This document shows positions 1 to 9,475 of a stretch of 64,000 nt of DNA, piece after piece (the first letter of the stretch is position 1; the number at the start of each line of letters is the position of its first letter). Location of the stretch: contig JARXAJ010000298.1 of the NCBI GenBank assembly GCA_029865965.1, positions 1 through 64,000 of the forward strand, written 5' to 3'. Under the pieces are notes generated by a model that was not told the origin of the DNA, searched no databases, and saw nothing but the letters and a program-made list of their open reading frames with translations. A program made the position numbers and the translations under genes. The stretch is from Aquabacterium sp. GTDB lineage: Bacteria > Pseudomonadota > Gammaproteobacteria > Burkholderiales > Burkholderiaceae_C.

Positions 1-1
1 C

Positions 2-2398
2 GACCGCACCAACTACTTCGCCAGCTTCAGCGCCAACGACGACAACCTGCGCTCGTACCTGGCCTGGCAGGCCGATGCCATGGTCAACAGCCTGATCGCC
101 CGCAGCGACCTCGACACCGAGATGACGGTGGTGCGCAACGAGATGGAATCGGGCGAGAACAACCCGGTGCGCGCCACGCTGCAGCAGACGCTGGCGACCA
201 TGTACCAATGGCACAACTACGGCAAGACGCCGATCGGTGCACGCGCCGATGTGGAGAACGTCGACATCCCGCGCCTGCAGGCCTTCTACCGCCTGCACTA
301 CCAGCCCGACAACGCCACCCTGGTGGTGGCCGGCAAGTTCGACCCGGCCCAGGTGCTGGCCTGGGTGGCGCAAAGCTTCGGCCCCATCCCCAGGCCCGCC
401 CGGGTGCTGCCGCCCACCTACACCGTCGACCCGGCACAGAACGGCGAGCGCACGGTGACGGTGCGGCGCAAGGGCGGTGCGCCGTTCCTGCTGGCGGCCT
501 TCCACGGCGTGCCGGCGGCCCACCCTGACTTTGCCGCCACCGACGCCCTGGCCGCCATGCTGGGCAATGCGCCATCGGGCCGGCTGCACAAGCGCCTGGT
601 GGAGACCAGGCTGGCGGCCAGCAGCTTCGGCTTCAGCTGGACCGTGGCCGAGCCGGGGCCGTTGATGCTGGGCCTGCAACTGGCGCCCGGGCAGGACGTG
701 GATGCCGCCCGCAATGCGCTGTTTGCCACCATCGACGGCATTGCCACCGAGCCCTTCACGGCCGAGGAACTGGAGCGGGTGCGCACCCAGTGGCTCAACG
801 ATTGGGATCAAGGCTTTTCCGACCCCGAGCGGGTGGGCGTGGCGCTGAGCGAAGCCATCGGCAACGGCGACTGGCGGCTGTACTTCCTGGCCCGCGACCG
901 CATGCGCGCGCTGGCCCTGGCCGATGTGCAGCGCGTGGCCCTGGCCCGCCTGGTGCCCGACAACCGCACCCTGGGCATGTACCTGCCCACGGACGCCCCC
1001 CGGCGCGCACCCGACCCGGCCCTGGTGGCCGTGGGCCCGATGGTGCAGGGCTACAAGGGCGACGCCGCCGTGGCCCAGGCCGAGGCCTTCGACGCCACAC
1101 CGGCCAACCTGGACGCCCGCACCCAGACCAGCACCCTGCCCAGCGGCCTGAAGGTGGCACTGCTGCCCAAGGGCACCCGCGGCGCCACGGTGCAGGCGCG
1201 GCTGGTGCTGCGCTTCGGTGACGCCGACAGCCTGCGTGGGCAGGGCATGGCGGTGTCGATGCTGGGCGGGCTGATCGACAAGGGCGGCGCCGGCATGACC
1301 CGTGCCCAGATCAGCGACGCCTTCGACAAGCTGCGCGCCGATGTGGGTTTCAGTGCCGGTGGCCAGACGCTGAATGTGACCATCACCACCGTGCGCCAGC
1401 ACCTGCCGGCCGTGGTGGCCCTGGTGGGCAAGCTGCTGCGCGACCCGGCCTTGCCGGCCGATGCGCTGGACGAGGGCCGCCAGCAACTGCTGGCCGCCGT
1501 CGCCGCACAGCGCAGCGAGCCCGGCGCGGTGGCCGGCAACGCGCTGCAGCGCCACGGCAACCCGTACCCGCGCGGCGACCTGCGCCATGCGCCCAGCTTC
1601 GACGAGACAGTGCAGGACGCGAATGCCGTCACCGTGGACATGCTGCGGGCGGTGCACCGCCGCTTCCTCAGTGCGGCCAGCGGCGGATTCACCGCCGTGG
1701 GCGACCTGGACGTGGCAGCGGTGCAGGCAGCACTGGCCCAGGCCCTGGGCGATTGGCGTGCGCCGGCTGCCGGCGCGCTGCCTGGCGCGGCCTTCGTGCG
1801 CGTGCCGCAGCCGCTGGTGGCTGCTGCACCGCTGCGCCAGTTGCTGCCCACGCCTGACAAGCCCAATGCCAACCTGCTGCTGGAGCAGCCGCTGCCCGTG
1901 AACGACACCCACCCCGACTTCCCCGCCATGCTGATGGCCAACCATCTGCTGGGCGGTGCGGCCAACTCGCGGTTGTGGACCCGCATCCGCGAGAAAGACG
2001 GGCTCAGCTATGACGTGCGCAGCTTCGTGGCGTGGAACAGCTTCGAGCTGTCATCGCCCTGGCGGGCGTCGGCGATCTTTGCGCCGCAGAACCAGCCGAA
2101 GGTGGAAGCCGCGCTCAAGGAAGAAGTGACCAGCGCCCTGAAGGACGGCTTCAGCCAGAAGGAGCTGGACGAAGGCCGTAACGGCCTGCTGAACCAGCGC
2201 CGCCTGGGCCGGGCGCAAGACCCGGTGGTGGCCGGTGCGCTGGTCAACAACCTGTACCTGCAACGCCGGTTCGCGCTGCAGCAGGCCACCGACGATGCGA
2301 TTGCGGCACTGACCGTCGACCAGGTCAATGCCGCATTGCGGCGCTACATCGACCCGGCCAAGTGGGTCGCCATGTGGGCCGGAGATTTCAAGAACTGA
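2..2398 (+). CDS. M16 family zinc-peptidase-like protein (5' truncated by window edge)
   Basis: Open frame runs to the window start (DRTNYFASFSANDDNLRSYLAWQADAMVNSL...); two M16-like halves, typical 'RIREKDGLSYDVRS' motif near the C-terminus. Confidence 0.85.
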   Translation, partial: DRTNYFASFSANDDNLRSYLAWQADAMVNSLIARSDLDTEMTVVRNEMESGENNPVRATLQQTLATMYQWHNYGKTPIGARADVENVDIPRLQAFYRLHYQPDNATLVVAGKFDPAQVLAWVAQSFGPIPRPARVLPPTYTVDPAQNGERTVTVRRKGGAPFLLAAFHGVPAAHPDFAATDALAAMLGNAPSGRLHKRLVETRLAASSFGFSWTVAEPGPLMLGLQLAPGQDVDAARNALFATIDGIATEPFTAEELERVRTQWLNDWDQGFSDPERVGVALSEAIGNGDWRLYFLARDRMRALALADVQRVALARLVPDNRTLGMYLPTDAPRRAPDPALVAVGPMVQGYKGDAAVAQAEAFDATPANLDARTQTSTLPSGLKVALLPKGTRGATVQARLVLRFGDADSLRGQGMAVSMLGGLIDKGGAGMTRAQISDAFDKLRADVGFSAGGQTLNVTITTVRQHLPAVVALVGKLLRDPALPADALDEGRQQLLAAVAAQRSEPGAVAGNALQRHGNPYPRGDLRHAPSFDETVQDANAVTVDMLRAVHRRFLSAASGGFTAVGDLDVAAVQAALAQALGDWRAPAAGALPGAAFVRVPQPLVAAAPLRQLLPTPDKPNANLLLEQPLPVNDTHPDFPAMLMANHLLGGAANSRLWTRIREKDGLSYDVRSFVAWNSFELSSPWRASAIFAPQNQPKVEAALKEEVTSALKDGFSQKELDEGRNGLLNQRRLGRAQDPVVAGALVNNLYLQRRFALQQATDDAIAALTVDQVNAALRRYIDPAKWVAMWAGDFKN

Positions 2399-2416
2399 CA
2401 CGAGGAGACGACAACG

Positions 2417-3694
2417 ATGCACACCGACACCCCCGTGGCCGCCAGCCCCCTGGCCGCCGCCATCGACACCGCCGCCCAGGCCGTGCTGGACCGCGTGACC
2501 GCCTGGCGGCGCGACTTCCACGCCCACCCCGAGCTGGGCAACCGTGAATTCCGCACCGCCGCCATCGTGGCCGACCACCTGCGCGCCCTGGGCCTGGACG
2601 CGGTGACCACCGGCGTGGCCCACACCGGCGTGGTGGGTCTGCTCAAGGGCGGCCTGCCCGGCCCGGTGGTGGCGCTGCGCGCCGACATGGACGGCCTGCC
2701 GGTGGCCGAGGAGGTCGACATCCCGTTCGCCAGCAAGGCCAAGGCCGAATGGAACGGCGAGCAGGTGGGCGTGATGCATGCCTGCGGCCACGACACCCAC
2801 ACCGCCATCCTGATGGGCGTGGCCGAGGTGCTGGTGGGCTTGCGGGCACAGCTGCCCGGCACGGTGAAGTTCCTGTTCCAGCCGGCTGAGGAAATGCCGC
2901 CCGAAGGCGAAGACGGCGGCGCCAAGATGATGGTGGCCGAAGGCGCGATGCGCAACCCGACGCCCGATGCGGTGTTCGGCCTGCATGTCACCAGCCGGTT
3001 GCCGGTGGGCGTGATCGGCTACCGACCCGGCCCCACCATGGCCAGCAGCGACAGCCTGAAGATCACCGTGCGCGGCAGCCAGACCCACGGCGCCATGCCC
3101 TGGTTCGGCGTCGATCCCATCACCACCAGCGCCCAGGTGGTGATGGGCCTGCAGACCGTGGTCAGCCGCCAGATCGACCTGACGCGTGAGCCGGCGGTGG
3201 TCACCATCGGCACCATCCACGGTGGCCTGCGGCAGAACATCATCCCCGACCAGGTGGTGATGACCGGCACCATCCGCACCTTCGACGAGGCCATGCGCGA
3301 CGACGTGCATGAGCGGGTGAAGTATCTGGGCGAGACGATTGCCAAGGCCAACCGCGCCAACTGCGTGGTGTGCATCGACAAGAACTACCCGGTCACCGTC
3401 AACGACCCGGTGCTGACCGCCGCCATGCGCCCCAGCCTGTCCCGCAGCGTGGGCGAGAACAACCTGATGCTGGTGCCCAAGGTGATGGGCTCGGAAGACT
3501 TCAGCTTCTTCCAGCGCGAGGCGCCGGGCTTGTTCTATTTTGTCGGTGTGGTGCCGCAGGGGGTTGACCCGCAGAAGGTGGCGCCCAACCATTCGCCGCG
3601 CTTCTATGTCGACGAAGGCTGCCTGATCGTCGGCGTGCGCAGCATGGCGCACCTGGCGTCGGACTTCCTGCACCACGGCGCAGCCGCAGCCTGA
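2417..3694 (+). CDS. M20 family amidohydrolase (hippurate hydrolase/N-acyl-amino-acid deacylase-like)
   Basis: Motifs 'RRDFHAHPELGNREFRTA', 'ALRADMDGLPV', 'GVMHACGHDTHTAILMG'. Confidence 0.9.
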   Translation: MHTDTPVAASPLAAAIDTAAQAVLDRVTAWRRDFHAHPELGNREFRTAAIVADHLRALGLDAVTTGVAHTGVVGLLKGGLPGPVVALRADMDGLPVAEEVDIPFASKAKAEWNGEQVGVMHACGHDTHTAILMGVAEVLVGLRAQLPGTVKFLFQPAEEMPPEGEDGGAKMMVAEGAMRNPTPDAVFGLHVTSRLPVGVIGYRPGPTMASSDSLKITVRGSQTHGAMPWFGVDPITTSAQVVMGLQTVVSRQIDLTREPAVVTIGTIHGGLRQNIIPDQVVMTGTIRTFDEAMRDDVHERVKYLGETIAKANRANCVVCIDKNYPVTVNDPVLTAAMRPSLSRSVGENNLMLVPKVMGSEDFSFFQREAPGLFYFVGVVPQGVDPQKVAPNHSPRFYVDEGCLIVGVRSMAHLASDFLHHGAAAA

Positions 3695-3715
3695 GCCCCA
3701 GCCTGAGGCACCCGC

Positions 3716-5134
3716 ATGGCCACCACACCCACCCAGCTGACCGACTGCAGCGCCACCGAACTGCTGGCGCTCTACCGCGCGGGCGCCGCCTCTCCGGTGG
3801 ACGCCACCCGGGCGGTGCTGCAGCGCATCGAACAACTGAACCCGCAGCTCAACGCCTTCTGCGTCGTTGATCCTGATGCCGCGCTGGCCAGCGCCCGGGC
3901 CAGTGAGGTGCGCTGGCAGGCCGGCGCACCCATCGGCCCGCTCGACGGCGTGCCCGCCTCGATCAAGGATCTGATCCTGACCCGCGGCTGGCCCACGCTG
4001 CGCGGCTCGCGCACCGTTGACCCGAACCAACCCTGGGAGGTGGACGCACCGGTGACTGCCCGCCTGCGTGAGGCCGGCGCGGTGCTGCTGGGCAAGACCA
4101 ACACCCCCGAGTTCGGCTGCAAGGGCGAAACCAATTCACCGCTGACCGGCATCACCCGCAACCCCTGGGATCTGTCGCGCACGCCGGGCGGGTCATCCGG
4201 CGGCACGGCGGCGGCGGTGGCCGCCGGCTTGGGGCCGTTGAGTGTGGGCACCGACGGCGCGGGATCGGTGCGCATCCCGGCGGCTTTTTGTGGCAACTTC
4301 GGCTTGAAGCCCAGTTTCGGCCGGGTTCCGGCCTATCCACTGTCACCCTTCGGCAGTGTGGCCCACCTGGGCCCGCACACCATGGCGGTGGCTGATGCGG
4401 CATTGATGCTGAATGTGATGAGCCAGCCCGATGCGCGTGATTGGACGGCGTTGCCGCCTGATGGGCGCGACTACCGGGTGGGTTTGAACGACGGCGTGCG
4501 TGGCCTGCGCATCGCCTATTCACCCACGCTGGGGTTTGCCAAGAACATCCACCCCGAGGTGGCTGCCGCCGTGGCCCAGGCCGTGCGCGACCTGGAGGCG
4601 CTGGGCGCGGTGGTCGAGCAGGTGGACCCGGGCATCGACGACCCGCTGGACATCTGCACCGGCCTGTGGTTTTTGGGTGCCTTGACGCTGTGGAACGGCA
4701 TGACCGCCGCGCAGCAGGCCGTGGCCGACCCCGACTTTGCCGCCGAGGCAGCGCTGGGCGCGCAGTTCAGCGCCCTGCAGATCCAGCAGTTGAACCTGCG
4801 GCGCGGCACCCTGGGTTCGCACCTGCGGCAGTTCATGCAGCGCTTCGATCTGATCGCCACGCCGGCGGTGGCGGTGCCGGCCTTCGCAGCTAAGCCTGCC
4901 GGCCATGCACCGTTGAGCCCCGAGGCCATGCTGGGCTGGACGCCGTTCTCCTACCCGTTCAACCTGAGCCAGCAACCGGCCTGCAGCATCCCCTGCGGCC
5001 TGACGAGCGACGGCCTGCCGATCGGCCTGCAACTGGTGGGCCCGATGTTCGGGGACGCGCTGGTGCTGCGCGCGGCGCGGGCCTATGAAAGCGTGCGCCC
5101 GATTGCGCGACCGCCGCTGGCCTGGGCGCGCTGA
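3716..5134 (+). CDS. Amidase (amidase signature family)
   Basis: 'PGGSSGGTAAAVAAGLGPLSVGTDGAGSVRIPA' amidase signature and 'GVPASIKDL' catalytic Lys region. Confidence 0.9.
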   Translation: MATTPTQLTDCSATELLALYRAGAASPVDATRAVLQRIEQLNPQLNAFCVVDPDAALASARASEVRWQAGAPIGPLDGVPASIKDLILTRGWPTLRGSRTVDPNQPWEVDAPVTARLREAGAVLLGKTNTPEFGCKGETNSPLTGITRNPWDLSRTPGGSSGGTAAAVAAGLGPLSVGTDGAGSVRIPAAFCGNFGLKPSFGRVPAYPLSPFGSVAHLGPHTMAVADAALMLNVMSQPDARDWTALPPDGRDYRVGLNDGVRGLRIAYSPTLGFAKNIHPEVAAAVAQAVRDLEALGAVVEQVDPGIDDPLDICTGLWFLGALTLWNGMTAAQQAVADPDFAAEAALGAQFSALQIQQLNLRRGTLGSHLRQFMQRFDLIATPAVAVPAFAAKPAGHAPLSPEAMLGWTPFSYPFNLSQQPACSIPCGLTSDGLPIGLQLVGPMFGDALVLRAARAYESVRPIARPPLAWAR

Positions 5135-5149
5135 GGCTCGCTGACGGCC

Positions 5150-5166
5150 TTGCCTGGCTCAGGCAA
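5150..5166. terminator. Hairpin between convergent genes (possible bidirectional terminator, no clear T tract)
   Basis: TTGCCTG-gct-CAGGCAA perfect 7-bp stem between the amidase and PhoD-like stop codons. Confidence 0.3.
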
Positions 5167-6133
5167 CGCTGGTTGTTTGCCAGGTGTTGCGGTCGATGGC
5201 CCACGACCCCACCGAATCCGGCGTGCCGTGGCTGAAAAAATCCAGCCGCAATGCGGCCGGGTCGGTGGTGAGCAGGCCGTAGTTCTGGCACTTCGAGCCC
5301 GTACCCACCAGCTTGCACACCGCCGCGCCTGAGGCGGTGGCGTCGTGCAGCCAGCGGCCGTCGCCCAGGTTGATCGACTTGAAGCGGTTGGCATGGATGT
5401 CGCCGCTGAGCACCAGGATCTTGTACTTGCGGGCCAGCCCCAGCAGCCAGGTGTAGTCATCAAACTGCGCCCAACGGGCGTCATCGTCGGCCTGCACCAC
5501 CGAACCTGATGCGATCAGGTGGACGGCGTCGGGCGCTGCCGCCAGCTTGGCTTCGATCTGGGCGCGCTGGTTGGCGCCCAGCAACTCACGGCCGATGCGC
5601 CAGGACCGGCCGTCGGTCAGGTGCAGTTGCAGGCCGGGCGACAGTGCCCGGTGGCGGTAGCCGGGCGGCGGCTCGTGGGTCTGGTTGATGCTGGCATCGT
5701 TGTAGGCGCTGGGAAAGCTGCCCGGCGCCAGCCGTTCGTCCAGCGCGCGCCGGAAAGCGTTGAATAGGGCCCGTGAGATCCGGATGTTCTCCCTGTTAAT
5801 GATCTTGCTGATCGCGCCTTCGCCATGGCTCTCATCCCACAGAAAGTCATGGTCATCCCAGATCGCGTCGGTGGCCACGGCCGACACCAGCGCGCGGAAC
5901 TGTGGCTGGTCGAGCTGGGTGCGCCAGCGGGCCAGCACATGCTGCAGAAACTCCACCGGCGCCATGTCCTTGGGGTGGGTCATGCCGATCGGGTAGGGCG
6001 GCGCGTCGATGTAGACCGAGTCACCCAGCAGCAGCAGGCGGTCGGGCCGTTGGGCGGCGATCTGGTCCCACACCGGCTGCTGGGCGAACACGGTGAACGA
6101 CATGCACGACGTGAATGCGATCTTCATGGCCAA
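5159..6133 (-). CDS. PhoD-like alkaline phosphatase/metallophosphoesterase
   Basis: 'LLLLGDSVYID', 'AIWDDHDFLWDE', 'LVLSGDIHANRF' metallophosphoesterase motifs. Confidence 0.75.
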   Translation of the reverse strand: MAMKIAFTSCMSFTVFAQQPVWDQIAAQRPDRLLLLGDSVYIDAPPYPIGMTHPKDMAPVEFLQHVLARWRTQLDQPQFRALVSAVATDAIWDDHDFLWDESHGEGAISKIINRENIRISRALFNAFRRALDERLAPGSFPSAYNDASINQTHEPPPGYRHRALSPGLQLHLTDGRSWRIGRELLGANQRAQIEAKLAAAPDAVHLIASGSVVQADDDARWAQFDDYTWLLGLARKYKILVLSGDIHANRFKSINLGDGRWLHDATASGAAVCKLVGTGSKCQNYGLLTTDPAALRLDFFSHGTPDSVGSWAIDRNTWQTTSVA

Positions 6134-6397
6134 GGCTCCCGGGAGTTGGGTCGCGCCGCGCCGGCGCAGTCCGATTTCAATGTAGCCCGATTGCCTGGGC
6201 GGTTGCAGGCCCCGCCGTGGTCTGCACAGGGGATGCCCGCAGCCGCCAGCGGCTGGCCAGGCCCACCGCTCCGGAACATGCTGTTACCCGTCGAACCAGC
6301 CAATTCCTTCATCGGCAGCTTGAACTGCCGATCAGACGGGACAAGGCGTTCGTGGGTGCTGCCCGGCTCCCCGCCTTGGCCTTGTCTGCCGCGCACC

Positions 6398-7783
6398 ATG
6401 AAACGTTCATTGGCCTCGATCGTCCGCAAGTCGCTGCACCAGGCAGTGCGCATGGCGCTGGGCATGCTGCCGCGCAGCCTGCGTTTTGCGTTGTTCCGCA
6501 ACCTGATCGACTGTGACGACCAGCCCGACGCGCGCCTGGAACTGAAGATCGCCGACACCCAGGACGAACTGGAAGCGTGCTTCCGCATCCTGCATGACGC
6601 CTATGTCGCCGCAGGCTTCATGCAGCCTGACCCGTCGGGCCTGCGGGTGACGATCTACCACGCTCTGCCCACCACCACCACACTGTGTGCCAAGTGGGAC
6701 GGGCAGGTGGTCGGCACGATTTCGATGATCCGCGAAGGCGTTTTCGGCTTTCCGCTGCAATCGGTCTTCAACCTCGGCCAGGTTCGGTCAAAGACCGGCA
6801 AGATCGCTGAGATCTCGGCATTGGCAATCGACCCGAAGTTCCGCCACACCGGCGGGCGCATCTTGTTCCCGCTGATGAAGTTCATGTATGAGTACTGCCG
6901 CGTGTACTTCGACACCCGGCACATCGTGATCGCGGTCAACCCGAACAAGATCGAGATGTATGAATCGCTGCTGTTCTTCGAACGCTTGCAGGCACGGGTG
7001 GTCGACAACTACGACTTTGCCAACGGCGCCCCGGCGGTGGGCGCCACGCTCGACCTGCAGCACGCGCATGAAGCCTTCCGCACGGCCTATGCTGGCAAGC
7101 GGCCGCGCAAGAACCTGCTGCGCTACTTCGTCGAGACCCGGCTGCCCAACATCCGGGCGCCCCACCGGCGGTTTTTCACCACCAACGACCCGGTGCTGAC
7201 GCCGGCGATGATGGACCACTTCTTCAACCAGCGCACCCAGGTCTTTCAGACACTGAACGACCGCCAGCGCCTGCTGTTGCAGTCGATCTACGACAGCCCG
7301 GCCTACCGTGCGGTACTGCCGGCGCCGTCGCCCGGCGCCGACGCAAGGCTGATCCTGCGCCAGCACCAGCGGTTCTCGATCCGCTGCCCGGCGCGGCTGT
7401 CGGTGCGCTCCTACGACACCAGGCTGCGCTACCCGCTGCAAGTGATCGAGCTGTCAATGCACGGTTTTCAGGCCGAATGCGCGCTGCCGCTGCCCGAGGG
7501 CACCCGCGGGTGGGTGGAGATCGATCTTGGCGAAAACGAAACGGCCCGCGCCGAAGCCACGGCGGTGCGCCGCCTGGAGGCGGGCGGCCAGGTGTGCTAT
7601 GGCTTTGCCGTGCCTATGCCTGACACCGCCTGGCGCCGCTGCGTGGTGGCGCTGCAGACCGGCAGCACACATTTCGACCTGGCGGCGGTGCAGCCAGTGC
7701 GTGCGCCACGGCGGCCAGCCAGCCACGCCACAGCCTCCATTCCAGCCATTGCGCCTAAACTAGAACTTGTTTTGCCGGATTGA
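6398..7783 (+). CDS. N-acyl amino acid synthase (FeeM/LuxI-like GNAT superfamily) fused to a C-terminal PilZ-like domain
   Basis: N-terminal acyltransferase-like 'KWDGQVVGTISMIREG...AEISALAIDPKFRHTGGRILFPLMKFMYEYC'; C-terminal 'RQHQRF' (RxxxR) and 'ELSMHG' (cf. [DN]xSxxG). ATG at 6398 chosen over the upstream ORF start at 5825. Confidence 0.7.
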   Translation: MKRSLASIVRKSLHQAVRMALGMLPRSLRFALFRNLIDCDDQPDARLELKIADTQDELEACFRILHDAYVAAGFMQPDPSGLRVTIYHALPTTTTLCAKWDGQVVGTISMIREGVFGFPLQSVFNLGQVRSKTGKIAEISALAIDPKFRHTGGRILFPLMKFMYEYCRVYFDTRHIVIAVNPNKIEMYESLLFFERLQARVVDNYDFANGAPAVGATLDLQHAHEAFRTAYAGKRPRKNLLRYFVETRLPNIRAPHRRFFTTNDPVLTPAMMDHFFNQRTQVFQTLNDRQRLLLQSIYDSPAYRAVLPAPSPGADARLILRQHQRFSIRCPARLSVRSYDTRLRYPLQVIELSMHGFQAECALPLPEGTRGWVEIDLGENETARAEATAVRRLEAGGQVCYGFAVPMPDTAWRRCVVALQTGSTHFDLAAVQPVRAPRRPASHATASIPAIAPKLELVLPD

Positions 7784-8008
7784 TCATTTTCTGGACTGCA
7801 GGCTCGGCTGGCCGACGAAGCAATCCACCGCTGGCGTGAGATCGGTCGCAAGGCCCCCGATCCAGTGGATTGCCCCGGGCTGGTTGCGGTGCTTACAGTC
7901 GCCCGATTCAGCTGAACTGCAGGCTTGTATTCGCAGAGTTGCCATTGCACGGCGCGCAAGCTGCAGGGGGCCGGCGGCTGCGGCAACGGGCCCCGTCAGG
8001 AGACTTCG

Positions 8009-9391
8009 ATGGTCAGGTTGTTCAATCACTACTTCCACGCCTGGACCCTGCGGAAGGTCGCCTTCGACTTTCTTCTGTCGCTGCTGGCCTTGGCAGGCGT
8101 GGTCATGGCCCAGGCAGACAGCCTGAAACTGGCCATTCCGATGGCTGGCGCCCAGGTGGTGACGCTGGCGGCGGGCCTGTTCGTGATCAACAGCGCCTCG
8201 GGCCTGTACCAACGCGCCCAGGAATGGTCGGTGGTGGAAAGCACCCTGCGCGCCGCACTGGCCCTGGTAATGGCGCTGTTGCTCACCTACCAGATCTTCC
8301 AGGTGCTGCCGGTGAGCTTCGGCAATGTCGATGCCATCCGCACGTCGGCCATGCTGGTGATTGCGGCTTTGATCCTGCGCCGGGTGGTGATGGGTTACTG
8401 GGCCACCAAGTCACGCGCCGGCTCGCGCGTGCTGATCTTCGGCGCGGGCCCTGCGGCCCAGATGGTGGGCAGCACCCTGCGTGCGGCCGACCCGCTGGCC
8501 ACCATCGTCGGCTATTTCCCGGGCCCGAACGAAAAGCAGACCGCCGTGCCCGAGGCCGAGCGCCTCACAGCCGACCAACCCCTGACCCAGACCGCCCACC
8601 GCCTGGGTGTCGACGAAATCATCGTCGCGCTGACCGAGCGCAGGTCGGGCAGCATGCCGCTGCGTGAACTGCTCGACTGCAAGTTGTCAGGCGTGCGTGT
8701 GTTCGACGTCACCACCTACTTCGAGCGCATGCTGGGCCAGATCCGCATCGATTTCGTCAATGCCGGCTGGCTGATCTTCGGTGACGGCTTCAACCAGGGC
8801 TTCTACCGCACGGCGGTCAAGCGCATCTTCGACATCTTGTGCTCCAGCGTGCTGATCATCCTGGCAGCGCCGATCATGCTGATCACCGCCATCGCCATCA
8901 AGCTGGAGAGCCAAGGCCCGGTGTTCTACCGCCAGGAGCGGGTGGGTTACAACGGCAGGCCATTCCTGGTGACCAAGTTCCGCAGCATGCGCACCGATGC
9001 TGAAAAAGACGGCAAGCCGCGCTGGGCCACCGCCAATGACAGCCGCGTGACACGCGTGGGCAACATCATCCGCTTGATCCGGGTGGACGAGTTGCCGCAG
9101 CTGTTCAATGTGCTCACTGGCGACATGAGCCTGGTGGGGCCGCGCCCTGAGCGGCCATTCTTCGTCGAGCAGCTGACCAACGAGATCCCCTACTACGCGG
9201 TGCGCCACAGCATCAAGCCGGGTGTCACCGGCTGGGCCCAGGTGCGCTACCAGTACGGGTCGACGGTCGAAGATTCGCAGGAGAAGCTGCAGTACGACCT
9301 GTACTACGTGAAGAACCACAGCCTGTTCCTCGACTTCGTGATCCTGATCGAAACGGTGGGCGTGGTGCTCACCGGCAAGGGCGCCCGCTGA
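8009..9391 (+). CDS. Undecaprenyl-phosphate sugar phosphotransferase, PEP-CTERM/EpsB type
   Basis: C-terminal bacterial sugar transferase domain 'KRIFDILCSSVLIILAAPIMLITAIAIKLES...GPVFYRQERVGYNGRPFLVTKFRSMRTDAE...LVGPRPERPFFVEQL'; ATG 8009 preceded by 'caggaga'. Confidence 0.85.
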   Translation: MVRLFNHYFHAWTLRKVAFDFLLSLLALAGVVMAQADSLKLAIPMAGAQVVTLAAGLFVINSASGLYQRAQEWSVVESTLRAALALVMALLLTYQIFQVLPVSFGNVDAIRTSAMLVIAALILRRVVMGYWATKSRAGSRVLIFGAGPAAQMVGSTLRAADPLATIVGYFPGPNEKQTAVPEAERLTADQPLTQTAHRLGVDEIIVALTERRSGSMPLRELLDCKLSGVRVFDVTTYFERMLGQIRIDFVNAGWLIFGDGFNQGFYRTAVKRIFDILCSSVLIILAAPIMLITAIAIKLESQGPVFYRQERVGYNGRPFLVTKFRSMRTDAEKDGKPRWATANDSRVTRVGNIIRLIRVDELPQLFNVLTGDMSLVGPRPERPFFVEQLTNEIPYYAVRHSIKPGVTGWAQVRYQYGSTVEDSQEKLQYDLYYVKNHSLFLDFVILIETVGVVLTGKGAR

Positions 9392-9475
9392 GGCCGCTGC
9401 ATCGCCGGGCAGTGCCGGAGCTGGCCCTGCCACGGGCTGCCAGCCCAACGGGCCACCACCTTTGAACCCCAGGCG

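Noticed and set aside
2051-4030. 659-aa antisense ORF over M20 hydrolase and amidase region
   Set aside because: Same GC-bias artefact; no recognisable motifs, overlaps well-supported + strand genes.
6145-6165. GG-N10-GC sigma-54-like string upstream of the acyltransferase-PilZ gene
   Set aside because: Only the invariant dinucleotides match (TGGGTCGCGCCGCGCC); -12 lacks TTGC, expected by chance in GC-rich DNA.
5825-6397. N-terminal extension of the acyltransferase-PilZ ORF
   Set aside because: Overlaps the PhoD-like gene on the other strand, low-complexity translation; conserved part begins at the ATG at 6398.
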